Assembly: GCF_019399235.1 (NCBI RefSeq)
Contig: NZ_JAELVH010000009.1
Span: forward strand, 1 to 54,638
DNA: 54,638 nucleotides
Direction of reading: 5' to 3'
Source: Streptomyces poriferorum
GTDB taxonomy: Bacteria; Actinomycetota; Actinomycetes; Streptomycetales; Streptomycetaceae
In this document: positions 32,056 to 41,699 of the stretch, in pieces
Numbering within the stretch: the stretch's first letter is position 1
Layout: every line of letters starts with the position of its first letter
Position numbers and translations under genes: made by a program
Notes under the pieces: generated by a model
The model's database searches: none
Told to the model about the DNA's origin: nothing
Seen by the model: only the letters and a program-made list of their open reading frames with translations

Positions 32056-32859
32056 ATGTCGATGCTCAGCTGGCTCGACCGATCGGGTGACCAACTCACC
32101 TTCTACGTAAGGGCCCTGGTCTGGATTCCCCGGACCCTGCGCCGCTACCTGAAGGAAGTGCAGCGGCTCCTCGCCGAGGTCGCCTTCGGCAGCGGCGGAC
32201 TCGGGGTCGTCGGCGGCACCATCGGCGTCATGATCGCGATGACCCTGGCCACCGGCACGGTCGTCGGACTCCAGGGATACGCGGCCCTCAACCAGATCGG
32301 CACCGCAGCCTTCACCGGCTTCATCTCCGCGTACTTCAACACCCGGGAGATCGCACCGCTCGTCGCAGGCCTCGCTCTCTCCGCGACCGTCGGCGCCGGC
32401 TTCACCGCGCAGCTCGGCGCCATGCGGATCAACGAGGAGATCGACGGGCTGGAGTCGATGGGCGTGCGCTCCATGCCCTACCTCGTGACCACCCGCATCA
32501 TCGCCGGGGTCGTCGCCATCATCCCGCTGTACGCGATCGGGCTGCTCTCCTCGTACGTCGCCTCCCGCTACGTCACCGTCCTGTTCAACGGGCAGTCCGC
32601 GGGCACGTACGACCACTACTTCAACCTCTTCCTCTCCCCGCAGGACGTGCTGCTGTCGGTGCTCAAAGTGCTGATCTTCAGCGTGATGGTGATCCTCGCG
32701 CACTGCTACTACGGCTACCACGCCACCGGCGGGCCCGCCGGAGTGGGCGTGGCCGTCGGCCGCTCGGTGCGCAACGCGATCGTGCTGATCAGCGTCACCG
32801 ACTTCTTCCTCTCGCTCGCCATCTGGGGCGCCACGACGACCGTGAAGGTGGCCGGCTGA
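32056..32859 (+). CDS. yrbEB: MlaE-family permease YrbEB
   Basis: A 267-residue permease, paralogous to YrbEA. The family motif is RINEEIDGLESMGVRSMPYLVTTRIIAG, and five membrane spans follow in the usual order, ending NAIVLISVTDFFLSLAIWGATTTVKVAG. It starts 4 bases after the yrbEA stop, with AAGGGGAG (32041-32048) as ribosome site, and its stop overlaps mceA (TGATG). It is the second half of the transport channel. Confidence 0.93.
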   Translation: MSMLSWLDRSGDQLTFYVRALVWIPRTLRRYLKEVQRLLAEVAFGSGGLGVVGGTIGVMIAMTLATGTVVGLQGYAALNQIGTAAFTGFISAYFNTREIAPLVAGLALSATVGAGFTAQLGAMRINEEIDGLESMGVRSMPYLVTTRIIAGVVAIIPLYAIGLLSSYVASRYVTVLFNGQSAGTYDHYFNLFLSPQDVLLSVLKVLIFSVMVILAHCYYGYHATGGPAGVGVAVGRSVRNAIVLISVTDFFLSLAIWGATTTVKVAG

Positions 32860-34184
32860 TGACATCCCCGACCACAAGGAGCACCAGGGCCGTGAGGACC
32901 GCCGGCCGCAGAACCGCCGGGGTCGCGTTCTTCCTCGTGCCCGCCGTACTCATCTGGGTCTCGGTCTCCGTGTACGAGAAGGACTTCGTCCACGACGCGA
33001 CCGTCACCGTACGGACGTCGAGCGTGGGCAACGAGATGCACGACAACGCCGACGTGAAGCTGCGCGGTGTCGTCATCGGCCAGGTCCGCAGCATCGCGGC
33101 CGACGGTGAGGGTGCCCGCCTCACCCTGGCGATCAAGCCGGACAAGCTCGACCGCGTCCCGGCCGACGTCACCGCGCAGATGCTGCCCACCACGCTGTTC
33201 GGCGAACGGTTCGTGGCCCTCGTGCCGCCCGCCGTACCGTCCGCGCAGACGCTGCGGGCCGGCGCCGTCATCCCGCAGGACCGCTCCAGCAACGCCCTCG
33301 AACTCGAAGAGGTCCTCGACAACGTCCTGCCCCTGCTGACCGCGGTGAAGCCGGAGAAACTCTCCGCCACGCTCAACGCGGTCTCCCAGGCACTCCGGGG
33401 CCGCGGCGAGAAGCTCGGCGACACCCTGGTCACCCTCGATGCCCATCTGAAGAAGTTCAACCCCCAACTCCCCACGCTCAATGAGGACATCAAGCAACTG
33501 GTCAAAGTGAGCGCGCTGTACGCGGACGCCGCACCCGACGTCCTGGACGCGCTCAACGACTTCACCGTCACCAGCGGAACCGTCGCCGAACAGCAGGCCG
33601 AACTCGCCGACCTGTACGGCTCCACCACCGCGTCCGCCCGGGACCTCACCGCGTTCCTGGAGAAGAACAAGGACAACCTCATCCGGCTCGCGACCTCGGG
33701 CAGGCCGACGCTGGAGACCCTCGCGAAGTACTCGTCGGAGTTCCCCTGCACGCTGCGTACCATCGCCGGGTTCGTGCCGGCCATGGACAAGGCGCTCGGC
33801 AAGGGAACCGACCGGCCGGGGCTCCACGTCACGCTCAAGGCCGTGCCCTCCAAGGGGAAGTACGTGGCGGGCAAGGACACCCCGGTCTACAACTCGACCG
33901 GCGGACCCCACTGCTACTCCGTCCCCTATGTCGGCCGGACCGTGCCGACCGCCGACGCCCGGACCACCGCGGACAACAGCGGTACGGCGGATCCGGAGAC
34001 GATCGCCCCCGAAGAAGTCCCGGCGGCCGACACGTCCCTCGGCATGCCCAACTCCCCGCAGGAGAGCAGGCTCGTGAACGAACTGGTCGCTCCCTCACTG
34101 AAGGTCCGGCCGCAGGCCCTGCCCGAGTGGAGCAGCGTGCTCATCGGTCCGGCCTTCCGCGGCGTGGAGGTGAAGCTCAAGTGA
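32859..34184 (+). CDS. mceA: MCE-family protein MceA
   Basis: A 441-residue membrane-anchored protein. One N-terminal helix (TAGVAFFLVPAVLIWVSVSVYEKDF) is followed by the MCE domain at about residues 45-125 (VTVRTSSVGNEMHDNADVKLRGVVIGQVRSI, FGERFVALVPP). A long helical region then predicts coiled coil (about 140-290), followed by a C-terminal part with paired Cys. Six MCE proteins are expected to assemble into a hexameric ring and tube that carries lipid from the cell surface to the YrbE permease. The ATG overlaps the yrbEB stop and the TGA overlaps mceB. Confidence 0.92.
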   Translation: MTSPTTRSTRAVRTAGRRTAGVAFFLVPAVLIWVSVSVYEKDFVHDATVTVRTSSVGNEMHDNADVKLRGVVIGQVRSIAADGEGARLTLAIKPDKLDRVPADVTAQMLPTTLFGERFVALVPPAVPSAQTLRAGAVIPQDRSSNALELEEVLDNVLPLLTAVKPEKLSATLNAVSQALRGRGEKLGDTLVTLDAHLKKFNPQLPTLNEDIKQLVKVSALYADAAPDVLDALNDFTVTSGTVAEQQAELADLYGSTTASARDLTAFLEKNKDNLIRLATSGRPTLETLAKYSSEFPCTLRTIAGFVPAMDKALGKGTDRPGLHVTLKAVPSKGKYVAGKDTPVYNSTGGPHCYSVPYVGRTVPTADARTTADNSGTADPETIAPEEVPAADTSLGMPNSPQESRLVNELVAPSLKVRPQALPEWSSVLIGPAFRGVEVKLK

Positions 34185-35212
34185 AGCGCCGCTCCCTCGC
34201 GGGACCGCTCGCGAAATCGATCGTCTTCATCCTGGTGACGGTCCTCGCCACCACGGTGCTGGGTCTCTCCATCGCCAACACCGGTGTCGGCGAGACCCGT
34301 TCGTACCGGGCCAGGTTCACCGACGCGACCGGACTCATCGTCGGCGACAGCGTCCGGATCGCCGGCGTCAAGGTCGGACAGGTCGAGTCCATCGAGGTGG
34401 CCGACCGGCGGCTCGCCGAGGTCCGCTTCAACGTGCGGAAGAGCCGGAAGCTGCCGGCTTCGGTGACCGCGTCGATCAAGTACCTCAACATGGTCGGCCA
34501 GCGCTACATCGACCTCGACCAGGGTGCGGGCCCCGTCGGCGAGAGCTTCACCGCAGGCGCCACCATCCCGCTCTCCCGCACCACCCCGGCCCTCGACCTC
34601 ACCCAGCTCTTCAACGGCTTCCAGCCGCTCTTCGAAGGGCTCTCCCCGCCCGACGTCAACCAGCTGGCCGGCTCCATCGTCCAGGTGCTCCAGGGCGAGG
34701 GCGGCACCATCGACAGCATCCTCCAGCACGTCGGATCGCTGACCGGCACAGTCGCCGCCAAGGACAAGGTGATCGGCGAGGTGATCAAGAACCTCAACAC
34801 GGTCCTGAAGACCGTCAACGACCGCGAAGCCGGCTTCAACGACCTGGTCGACACCCTCCAGGCACTCGTCACCGGATTCTCGGGCGACCGCAAGCCGCTC
34901 GGCGAGGCCGTCACCGCGATGGGCGCACTCACCACGGTCACGGCCGACCTGTTCAAGGACGGGCGCAAGCCGCTCAAGGAGGACATCAAGCAGCTCGGCC
35001 GGCTCTCCGACCGGCTCGCCGACAACTCCCCGAAGATCGAGAACTTCCTGGAGAAGACCCCGGCCAAGATGGAGGCCATCAGCCGCCTCGCCTCGTACGG
35101 CTCATGGCTCAACCTCTACCTCTGCGAAGCCAAGGTCAGCGGAGTGGCGACCAGCGACGGCAGCACCCCGCCGACCGGCATCGAGATCACCCAGCCGAGG
35201 TGCCTGTCATGA
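34181..35212 (+). CDS. mceB: MCE-family protein MceB
   Basis: A 343-residue protein with an N-terminal anchor (SIVFILVTVLATTVLGLSIANTGVG) and an MCE domain (YRARFTDATGLIVGDSVRIAGVKVGQVESI, NMVGQRYIDLDQG) at about residues 40-120. A helical stretch (LTQLFNGFQPLFEGLSPPDVNQLAGSIVQVL...) follows and the end is ASYGSWLNLYLCEA, as in other MceB proteins. The GTG at 34181 sits in the mceA stop and has GGAGG 10 bases upstream. It overlaps mceC by 4 bases. Confidence 0.92.
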   Translation: MKRRSLAGPLAKSIVFILVTVLATTVLGLSIANTGVGETRSYRARFTDATGLIVGDSVRIAGVKVGQVESIEVADRRLAEVRFNVRKSRKLPASVTASIKYLNMVGQRYIDLDQGAGPVGESFTAGATIPLSRTTPALDLTQLFNGFQPLFEGLSPPDVNQLAGSIVQVLQGEGGTIDSILQHVGSLTGTVAAKDKVIGEVIKNLNTVLKTVNDREAGFNDLVDTLQALVTGFSGDRKPLGEAVTAMGALTTVTADLFKDGRKPLKEDIKQLGRLSDRLADNSPKIENFLEKTPAKMEAISRLASYGSWLNLYLCEAKVSGVATSDGSTPPTGIEITQPRCLS

Positions 35213-36228
35213 GAATCAAGCCCGTACGCGACCGCAACCCCGTCGCCGTCAGCATCGTCGGACTGCTCGTGCTCGCCCTCCTGGGATACGGGGCCTACCG
35301 CGCCGACTCCCTGCCCTTCATCGGCGGCGGCACCACCTACAGCGCCGACTTCACCGAGTCCGCCGGACTCGACGAGGGCGACGAGGTGCGGATCGCCGGA
35401 GTGAAGGTCGGCAAGGTCACCGGCGTCTCCCTCGAAGGCGCCAAGGTCAAGGTCACCTTCAAGGTCAAGGACGCCTGGATCGGCAACGCCAGCACCGTCG
35501 GCATCGCCATCAAGACGCTCCTCGGCGACAAGTACCTCGCCGTGGACCCGCTCGGCGAATCGCCCCAGAACCCGGACGAGCGCATCACGGCCGGCCGCAC
35601 CACCTCCCCGTACGACGTCACGCAGGCCTTCAACGGGCTCGGCGAGACCATCGAGGAGATCGACACCGCGCAGCTCGCCAAGAGCTTCGAGACGATCTCC
35701 GCCACGTTCAAGGACTCCCCGCCGAACGTGAAGAGCGCCGCCAAGGGGCTCTCCGCCCTCTCCAGGACCGTGTCCGAGCGTGACGCCCAGCTGGCGACCC
35801 TCCTCAAGGGCAGCAAGCAGCTCACCAAGACGCTCGCCAACAAGAAGAGCAGCTTCGAGACCCTCCTCGAGGACGGCAACCTGCTCCTCGGCGAGATCCA
35901 GGCCCGCCGCGACTCCATCCACCTCCTGCTCACCGGCACCCGAGACCTGGGCGTCCAGCTCACCGCGCTCGTCGCCGACAACAACAAGCAGCTGAAGCCC
36001 ACGCTCAAGGCGCTGGGCCGGGTCACCGCGGTACTGAACAAGAACCGCAAGAGCCTCGACAAGGTGCTCGCGCTCTCCGGCTCGTACAACAGGCTCGTCG
36101 GCAACACTCTCGGCAACGGCCGCTGGTTCGACAACTACGTCTGCGGTGTCGTCCCGAAGAACTACCTGCCCGCCAACACCCCGCCGGCCACCGGATGCAT
36201 GCCTCCCAAGCAGGAAGGCGGGAGCTGA
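35209..36228 (+). CDS. mceC: MCE-family protein MceC
   Basis: A 339-residue protein. An N-terminal anchor (PVAVSIVGLLVLALLGYGAY) precedes the MCE domain (YSADFTESAGLDEGDEVRIAGVKVGKVTGVSLEGAKVKVTFKV, LGDKYLAVDPLG), then a Lys-rich helical region (LKGSKQLTKTLANKKSSFETLLEDGN) and the ending WFDNYVCGVVPKNY. The ATG lies in the mceB stop (ATGA). One base separates its stop from the mceD start. Confidence 0.92.
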   Translation: MRIKPVRDRNPVAVSIVGLLVLALLGYGAYRADSLPFIGGGTTYSADFTESAGLDEGDEVRIAGVKVGKVTGVSLEGAKVKVTFKVKDAWIGNASTVGIAIKTLLGDKYLAVDPLGESPQNPDERITAGRTTSPYDVTQAFNGLGETIEEIDTAQLAKSFETISATFKDSPPNVKSAAKGLSALSRTVSERDAQLATLLKGSKQLTKTLANKKSSFETLLEDGNLLLGEIQARRDSIHLLLTGTRDLGVQLTALVADNNKQLKPTLKALGRVTAVLNKNRKSLDKVLALSGSYNRLVGNTLGNGRWFDNYVCGVVPKNYLPANTPPATGCMPPKQEGGS

Positions 36229-36229
36229 G

Positions 36230-37345
36230 ATGAGACTCACCCGCATCATCGGCATCGGGGCCGGCCTCGCGGTCGTGGCCGTCGCGGCCACCACCGGTGT
36301 GATGGCCATGGAGGAAGAGGGCACGACGACCGTCACCGCGTACTTCGACCGGGCGACCGGCGTGTACGCCGGATCCGACCTGCGGATTCTCGGGGTGCGG
36401 GTCGGAACCGTCGAGTCGGTCGAGCCGCGTGGCAAGGACGTCAAGGTGGTTCTGCGCGTCGACAAGGACATCCAGGTGCCGAAGGACGTGCACGCGGTCG
36501 TCGTCGCGCCCAGCCTCGTCGCCGACCGCTACGTGCAGCTCGCCCCCTCCTACACCGGGGGAGCGGTCCTCGCCGACGGTGCCGAACTGCCCGCCGAGAA
36601 GAACGCCACACCGGTCGAGGTGGACCAGCTGTACGAGTCCATCACCGAGATCTCCGCCGCGCTCGGCCCGGACGGGGCGAACGCGGAGGGCGCCTTCGCC
36701 GGGCTCCTGGACACCGGTGCGAAGAACCTCAAGGGCAACGGCAAGGACATCGGCGACTCCATCGAGCAGTTCGGCAAGGCGACGAAGACGCTCGACAGGA
36801 GCAGCGGGAACCTCTTCGACACGCTGGCCTACCTCCAGACGTTCACCACCATGCTGAAGGACAACGACAGCAACGTACGGACGGCCGAGGACCAGCTGAA
36901 CTCCGTCACCGGCTTCCTGGCCGACGACAAGAAGAACCTCGGGGCCGCGCTCAAGGAACTCGGCACCGCCCTCGGCCAGGTCAAGACGTTCATCAAGGAC
37001 AACCGGGGCGCGCTCAAGGAGAACGTCGACGCCCTGGTGCCGATCACGCAGACCCTCGTCGACCAGCGCGCCTCGCTGGCCGAATCGCTCGACACGCTGC
37101 CGCTGTCGGCGGGCAACGTCCTGAACGCGTACGACCCGGCCAACCGCACACTCAACGGCCGGACCGACCTCAACGAGCTCAGCATGGGCGGTCCCCTTAC
37201 GGAGTCGTCCATCGGCCTCGATGGACTCTCGCCCGTCGACGCGGAACAGCAGCAGGCGCTGCCCTCGCTGCCCCTGCCGGCCGTGGGCACCGTCTACGGC
37301 ACGACGCAGGACAGCGGGAACGACAAGAAGGGGGCGAACCAGTGA
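36230..37345 (+). CDS. mceD: MCE-family protein MceD
   Basis: A 371-residue protein. A signal-anchor (IIGIGAGLAVVAVAATTGVMAM) precedes the MCE domain (VTAYFDRATGVYAGSDLRILGVRVGTVESVEPRGKDVKVVLRV, VADRYVQLAP), followed by a long helical part and a Leu/Pro-rich end. The ribosome site GGGAG is at 36219-36224. The stop overlaps mceE (GTGA). Confidence 0.92.
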   Translation: MRLTRIIGIGAGLAVVAVAATTGVMAMEEEGTTTVTAYFDRATGVYAGSDLRILGVRVGTVESVEPRGKDVKVVLRVDKDIQVPKDVHAVVVAPSLVADRYVQLAPSYTGGAVLADGAELPAEKNATPVEVDQLYESITEISAALGPDGANAEGAFAGLLDTGAKNLKGNGKDIGDSIEQFGKATKTLDRSSGNLFDTLAYLQTFTTMLKDNDSNVRTAEDQLNSVTGFLADDKKNLGAALKELGTALGQVKTFIKDNRGALKENVDALVPITQTLVDQRASLAESLDTLPLSAGNVLNAYDPANRTLNGRTDLNELSMGGPLTESSIGLDGLSPVDAEQQQALPSLPLPAVGTVYGTTQDSGNDKKGANQ

Positions 37346-38547
37346 GCCGGACCCTGCGCAGACCCGGTGCCCTCGCGACCACGGGCGCATCCACCCTGAT
37401 CGCGTTCGGCCTCTGCTGCACGCTCCTCGTCACCGGATGCGGGGCCCCGAGCTTCTCCGGGATCGAGGACGTGCCGCTGCCCGGCGGCGCGGACCTCGGC
37501 GACCATCCGTACGAGATCACGGCCGACTTCGGGGACGTGCTCAGTCTCGCCCCGCAGTCCTCCGTGAAGGTCAACGACGTCGCCGTCGGCCGCGTCACCA
37601 AGATCTCCCTCGCCCCGGACACCTGGCAGGCCAGGGTCACCATGAAGGTCAACGGGCAGATCAAACTGCCCGCCAACGCCTACGCGCACCTGGAGCAGTC
37701 GAGCCTGCTGGGCGAGAAGTACATCCAGCTCTCGCCCCCCGCGAGCGGCACCGCCGTGGGCACCCTCGCCCCGGGTGACCGGATCCCGCTCACCCGGACC
37801 AACCGCAACCCGGAGGTCGAGGAGGTGTTCGGTGCCCTGTCGATGCTCCTCAACGGCGGCGGCATCAACCAGCTGAAGACCATCACCACCGAACTCAACA
37901 AGGCGCTGACCGGTCAGGAACCCAAGGTCCGGTCCATGCTCAGGCGCGTCGACACACTCGTCACCAACCTCGACAACCACCGCGGCGACATCACCGCGGC
38001 GCTCGACGGCGTCAACCGGCTCTCCACCACGCTCGCCACCCGCAAGCAGGACGTCGGAAAGGTCCTCACCGAACTCAGCCCCGGGATGAAGGTCCTGGAG
38101 AAGCAGCGCGGCTCGCTCCTGACGATGCTGCGCTCCCTGGACACGCTCTCCACCGTCGCCGTCACCACCATCAACAGGAGCAAGGCGGACACGATCGCCG
38201 ACCTGAAGGCCATCGCCCCCACCCTCAGGGCCCTGGCCGACTCCGGCAACGACCTGCCCGACTCCCTTCAGGTGCTGCTCACCTACCCGTTCACGGACGA
38301 GGTGCTGCGCGGCGTGAAGGGCGACTACCTCAACGTGTACCTGGACATGACGGCAGAACCCGGCACCCAGATCATTCCGGCGTACGAGCCGGAGGAGACG
38401 GGGCCCCCGGCGGGGGCGAAGGCGGTCGCCGGTGCGGGTCTTCCGCTGCCCCTTCCCGTGACCTCCGCGCCCACGACTTCGGCCCCCACGACCTCCGCCC
38501 GGACGACTCCGACCCCTGCGACTTCGGCCCCTGAGGGGAGCAACTGA
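37342..38547 (+). CDS. mceE: MCE-family lipoprotein MceE
   Basis: A 401-residue lipoprotein. The signal sequence ends in the lipobox LVTGC with Cys33 as the lipidated residue. The MCE domain follows (YEITADFGDVLSLAPQSSVKVNDVAVGRVTKISL, LGEKYIQLSPP), then the helical region and a Thr/Ala/Pro-rich tail (TSAPTTSAPTTSARTT). MceE (LprK-type) is the only lipid-anchored member of the set, as in other actinobacterial mce operons. The GTG overlaps the mceD stop, and the TGA overlaps mceF. Confidence 0.92.
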   Translation: MSRTLRRPGALATTGASTLIAFGLCCTLLVTGCGAPSFSGIEDVPLPGGADLGDHPYEITADFGDVLSLAPQSSVKVNDVAVGRVTKISLAPDTWQARVTMKVNGQIKLPANAYAHLEQSSLLGEKYIQLSPPASGTAVGTLAPGDRIPLTRTNRNPEVEEVFGALSMLLNGGGINQLKTITTELNKALTGQEPKVRSMLRRVDTLVTNLDNHRGDITAALDGVNRLSTTLATRKQDVGKVLTELSPGMKVLEKQRGSLLTMLRSLDTLSTVAVTTINRSKADTIADLKAIAPTLRALADSGNDLPDSLQVLLTYPFTDEVLRGVKGDYLNVYLDMTAEPGTQIIPAYEPEETGPPAGAKAVAGAGLPLPLPVTSAPTTSAPTTSARTTPTPATSAPEGSN

Positions 38548-39809
38548 TGATCACCCTCGCCATCCGGCTGAAGAACATCGCGTTCCTGATCATCGCGGTG
38601 CTGGCGCTCGGCTATCTGGGCGTGCGCTACGCCGACCTCGGCCACTACGTCGGCATGCGCGACTACTACACGGTGAAGATACAACTCCCGCGCACCGGAG
38701 GCCTGTTCACCCACTCCAACGTCACCTACCGCGGCGTTTCCGTGGGCCGCGTCGGTCCCATCGAGCTCACCGACGACGGCGTGGAGGCCGAGCTGCGGAT
38801 CAAGAAGTCCGCGCCCTCCATCCCCGACGACCTGACGGCGGTCGTGGCCAGCCTCTCCGCGGTCGGCGAGCAGTACGTCGACCTGCGGCCGACCCGCACC
38901 GAGGGCCCGTTCCTCGCCAACGGCTCGGTCATCGACCAGGCCGAGACCACCGTCCCGGCGCCTGTGACGAACGTCCTCACCAGCGTCAACGACCTGGCCT
39001 CCTCGGTCGACCTGGAGTCTCTGCGCACCGTGGTCGACGAGTTCGGCACCGCGTTCTCCGGACGAGGCGACGACCTCCAGGTCCTCCTGGACACCGGCAG
39101 CGAGTTCGTCGAGGCGGCCGACGACGCGCTCCCCGTCAACACCAAGCTGATGGCTGACGGCGAGACCGTACTGCGCACCCAGGCCGAACAGGGCGAGGCA
39201 CTCAAGGGCTTCGCCTCGGGCGCGAAGGAACTGGCCGCCCAGCTGAAGGGCTCGGACACCGACCTGCGCAAGCTCATCGCCGCCGGACCCGACGCGACCG
39301 GGCAGATCAGTGGGCTGCTGCGCGACCTCGACCCGAGCTTCGGGGTCGTCGTCGCCAACCTCCTCACCACGTCGGACGTCGCCGTCACCCGGCAGCGCGG
39401 GCTGGAGGAACTCCTCGTGAAACTCCCCGCCGTCGCGGCGGCCGGTGCCAGCGCGGTCGACGAGGACGGTGCCCGGTTCGGGATGTCGGTCACCTTCTTC
39501 GAGCCATTGCCCTGCACCGCCGGCTACGGCTCCACGAAGTACCGCAACGGGCTCGATCTCGCACCCGCGCCCGCGCTCAACACCAAGGCCCGCTGCACCT
39601 CCTCGCCCGGCACCGGGATCAACGTCCGCGGCAGCGCGAACGCCCCGAAGGGCGGCCCCCTGCCCGCACCGGCGAAGCCCGGCACGCTGCTCCTCAGCGA
39701 CAGCGCCGAGGGCCGGCTGCCCGGGCTGCTCGGCGCTCCGGCCGACATCGCCCCAGCAGCCGGCGGAATGGCCGGACTGCTGGGCCTGGGACAGGAGGGC
39801 GGCGCATGA
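38547..39809 (+). CDS. mceF: MCE-family protein MceF
   Basis: A 420-residue protein. An N-terminal anchor (IAFLIIAVLALGYLGVRYADLG) is followed by the MCE domain (YTVKIQLPRTGGLFTHSNVTYRGVSVGRVGPIEL, VGEQYVDLRP). A helical region and a Gly/Pro-rich end with Cys pairs (LPCTAGYG, ARCTSSPG) complete the protein. It closes the mceA-F series. GAGGGGAG (38533-38540) is the ribosome site. The stop overlaps the first MCE-associated gene. Confidence 0.92.
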   Translation: MITLAIRLKNIAFLIIAVLALGYLGVRYADLGHYVGMRDYYTVKIQLPRTGGLFTHSNVTYRGVSVGRVGPIELTDDGVEAELRIKKSAPSIPDDLTAVVASLSAVGEQYVDLRPTRTEGPFLANGSVIDQAETTVPAPVTNVLTSVNDLASSVDLESLRTVVDEFGTAFSGRGDDLQVLLDTGSEFVEAADDALPVNTKLMADGETVLRTQAEQGEALKGFASGAKELAAQLKGSDTDLRKLIAAGPDATGQISGLLRDLDPSFGVVVANLLTTSDVAVTRQRGLEELLVKLPAVAAAGASAVDEDGARFGMSVTFFEPLPCTAGYGSTKYRNGLDLAPAPALNTKARCTSSPGTGINVRGSANAPKGGPLPAPAKPGTLLLSDSAEGRLPGLLGAPADIAPAAGGMAGLLGLGQEGGA

Positions 39810-40327
39810 CCTCCCGTACCCGCACCCTCAGCGGCTGGGCCGTCCTCCTCGTCGCCGCGCTCGTCTGCGCCCTCGGCGGCTGGTCGTACGCCCAGGCGCG
39901 GGGCGACGACGACCTGGCGTACGCCAAGAGCCGGGACGCCGCGCTGGCCGACGGCAGGGTGGACCTGGCCCGGCTCAACAGCCTCGACGGCAAGGACGGC
40001 GCGAGCATCGACGCCGGTCTCGCCGCCTGGCTCGACGCTTCCACCGGCCCGCTGCACGACCAGCTCAAGCGCACCCGCGAGAAGGACGCCGCCGAGCTGA
40101 AGAAGTCCGGCGCCACGGCGCGCGGGAAGGTCACCGACGCGGCGCTCACGGAAGTCGACGAACGGACGGGCACCGCGTTGATGATCGCCACCGTCGACGT
40201 CGAGGTCACCCCGCGTACCGGAAAGGCCGGCACCGAGCGCAAACGCTTCGAGGCCACCCTCGTCCGGACCGGGGACGGCTGGAAGATCAAGGCGCTCACG
40301 GCGCTCGGCATAGGAGGCGGCGCATGA
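39806..40327 (+). CDS. MCE-associated membrane protein, copy 1 of type I
   Basis: A 173-residue protein with one N-terminal membrane helix (GWAVLLVAALVCALGGWSYAQA) and an extracytoplasmic domain (LAYAKSRDAALADGRVDLARLNSLD, WLDASTGPLHDQLKRTRE, TALMIATVDVEVTPRTGK, LVRTGDGWKIKALTAL). It has the size and NTF2-like layout of Mce-associated (Mam) proteins, thought to stabilise MCE complexes. The protein encoded at 41122 is clearly homologous. The ATG overlaps mceF and the TGA overlaps the next gene. Confidence 0.82.
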   Translation: MTSRTRTLSGWAVLLVAALVCALGGWSYAQARGDDDLAYAKSRDAALADGRVDLARLNSLDGKDGASIDAGLAAWLDASTGPLHDQLKRTREKDAAELKKSGATARGKVTDAALTEVDERTGTALMIATVDVEVTPRTGKAGTERKRFEATLVRTGDGWKIKALTALGIGGGA

Positions 40328-41043
40328 AGCCGGGAAGCGGGACCACGACGGACGTCGTGACCGACGAGACGGACGTCGCGACCGACGAGACGGATGTCGA
40401 GGGCGCCGAGGCCGGGGAAGCCGGCGTGCCCGGAACTGCCGAGCGCGCGAGAGACGACGACACCGGTGCCGGTGCCGGTGCCGGTGCCGATGCGGGTGCG
40501 GGTGCGGGTGCCCCCGGGGGTGAAGAGACCGAAGCCGGGCCCGCCCGGCGGTGGCCCCGCGTGCTGGCCGGGGTGCTCGCCGTCGTCCTGCTCGCGGCCG
40601 GGGGCGCCTTCTACGTAGCGGGCCGGCAGCTCCGCGACACCCCCGCCACCTCGAACAAGGCGCTGACGGACAGTGCCGCCACCACGCAGGTCGCCGGCGA
40701 TGTGACGAACGCGCTCGGCAAGGTCTTCTCCTACGGTCCCGGCGACACCGCCGCCACCAAGGCCTCCGCGCAGCAACTTCTCGCGGGCAAGGCCCTCCAG
40801 CAGTACGCGGCGCTCTTCGGCCAGGTCGAGAAGCAGGCCGCCGACCAGAAGCTCACCCTCACCACACATGTCGTGCGCGCCGGGGTGACCCGGCTGACCC
40901 ACGACAGCGCGCACCTCCTGGTCTTCATGGACCAGGTCTACGAACGCAAGGGCAAGGCCGCGAGCACCGCGGCGGCGCAGCTGTCGGTCACGGCCCGGCT
41001 CCGGCAAGGCCGCTGGACGATCGTGGAGATCGACGCCCGGTAG
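40324..41043 (+). CDS. MCE-associated membrane protein, copy 1 of type II
   Basis: A 239-residue protein. A long acidic cytoplasmic N-terminus with repeats (TDETDVATDETDVEG, then a GAGAGA run) precedes one membrane helix (VLAGVLAVVLLAAGGAFYVAG, about 80-100) and an outer domain (NKALTDSAATTQVAGDVTNALGKVFSYGPGDTA, LTLTTHVVRAGVTRL, LLVFMDQVYERKGK, LRQGRWTIVEIDAR). It is homologous to the protein at 41700. Type I and type II genes overlap by 4 bases, so they are probably partners. Confidence 0.82.
   Translation: MKPGSGTTTDVVTDETDVATDETDVEGAEAGEAGVPGTAERARDDDTGAGAGAGADAGAGAGAPGGEETEAGPARRWPRVLAGVLAVVLLAAGGAFYVAGRQLRDTPATSNKALTDSAATTQVAGDVTNALGKVFSYGPGDTAATKASAQQLLAGKALQQYAALFGQVEKQAADQKLTLTTHVVRAGVTRLTHDSAHLLVFMDQVYERKGKAASTAAAQLSVTARLRQGRWTIVEIDAR
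40465..40512 (+). repeat. Hexanucleotide tandem repeat (GGTGCC-type, 8 units)
   Basis: Eight 6-base units, mostly GGTGCC or GGTGCG, encode the Gly-Ala run in the cytoplasmic tail of the type II MCE-associated protein. Its length could vary between strains by slippage without shifting the frame. Confidence 0.7.
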
Positions 41044-41121
41044 CGCGACCGACCGCACCACCTACGACCGCACCACACGGCACCAGGCACAGCACAGACA
41101 GGCCGGCAGGGAGAGGCAGCG

Positions 41122-41652
41122 ATGGCACGGGTACGGATGACGAGGAACCCGCTGGTGGCGGCAGCGATCGTGCTGACCGTCGCGGCGGCCGGCGCCGCGG
41201 GCTGGGGCGGAGTGTCCCGGTACCAGGCGGCGCACGACGACTCGGCGGCGTACGCCCAGGTCCGCGACGACGCGCTGGCCGCCGGCGAGCAGGCCGTGCA
41301 GAACATGAACACGCTCGATCACGAGCAGCTCGCCAAGGGGCTCGACAGCTGGGAGGACTCCACCACCGGGGACCTGCACCAGCAACTGGTCGACGGACGG
41401 GACGGGTTCGTCAAGCAGATCCAGGAGGCGAAGACCGTCAGCACGGCCAAGGTGCTGTCCGGTGCGGTCACCGAGCTCGACGACCGGGCCGGAAAGGCGG
41501 GCGTGATGGTGGCGCTGCGGGTGACCGTGACCGCGCCCAAGGGCAAGCCCGCGGTCAAGGAGAGCCGGATGCTGGGCCAGCTCACCCGTACCTCCGACGG
41601 GTGGAAGCTCAGCGCCCTCGGCCAGGCACCCGTCGGCAACACCGCCGGCTGA
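41122..41652 (+). CDS. MCE-associated membrane protein, copy 2 of type I
   Basis: A 176-residue protein: an N-terminal helix (NPLVAAAIVLTVAAAGAAGWGG) and an outer domain (AYAQVRDDALAAGEQAVQNMNTLD, WEDSTTGDLHQQLVDGRDGF, AGVMVALRVTVTAPKGK, LTRTSDGWKLSALG). It aligns along its length with the protein at 39806. GGGAGAGG precedes the ATG. It begins the second copy of the two-gene unit, 78 bases after the first. Confidence 0.82.
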   Translation: MARVRMTRNPLVAAAIVLTVAAAGAAGWGGVSRYQAAHDDSAAYAQVRDDALAAGEQAVQNMNTLDHEQLAKGLDSWEDSTTGDLHQQLVDGRDGFVKQIQEAKTVSTAKVLSGAVTELDDRAGKAGVMVALRVTVTAPKGKPAVKESRMLGQLTRTSDGWKLSALGQAPVGNTAG

Positions 41653-41699
41653 CGGCCGACGTCACCGACTCCCCACCCCGCACCGAGAGGACCCCGGAC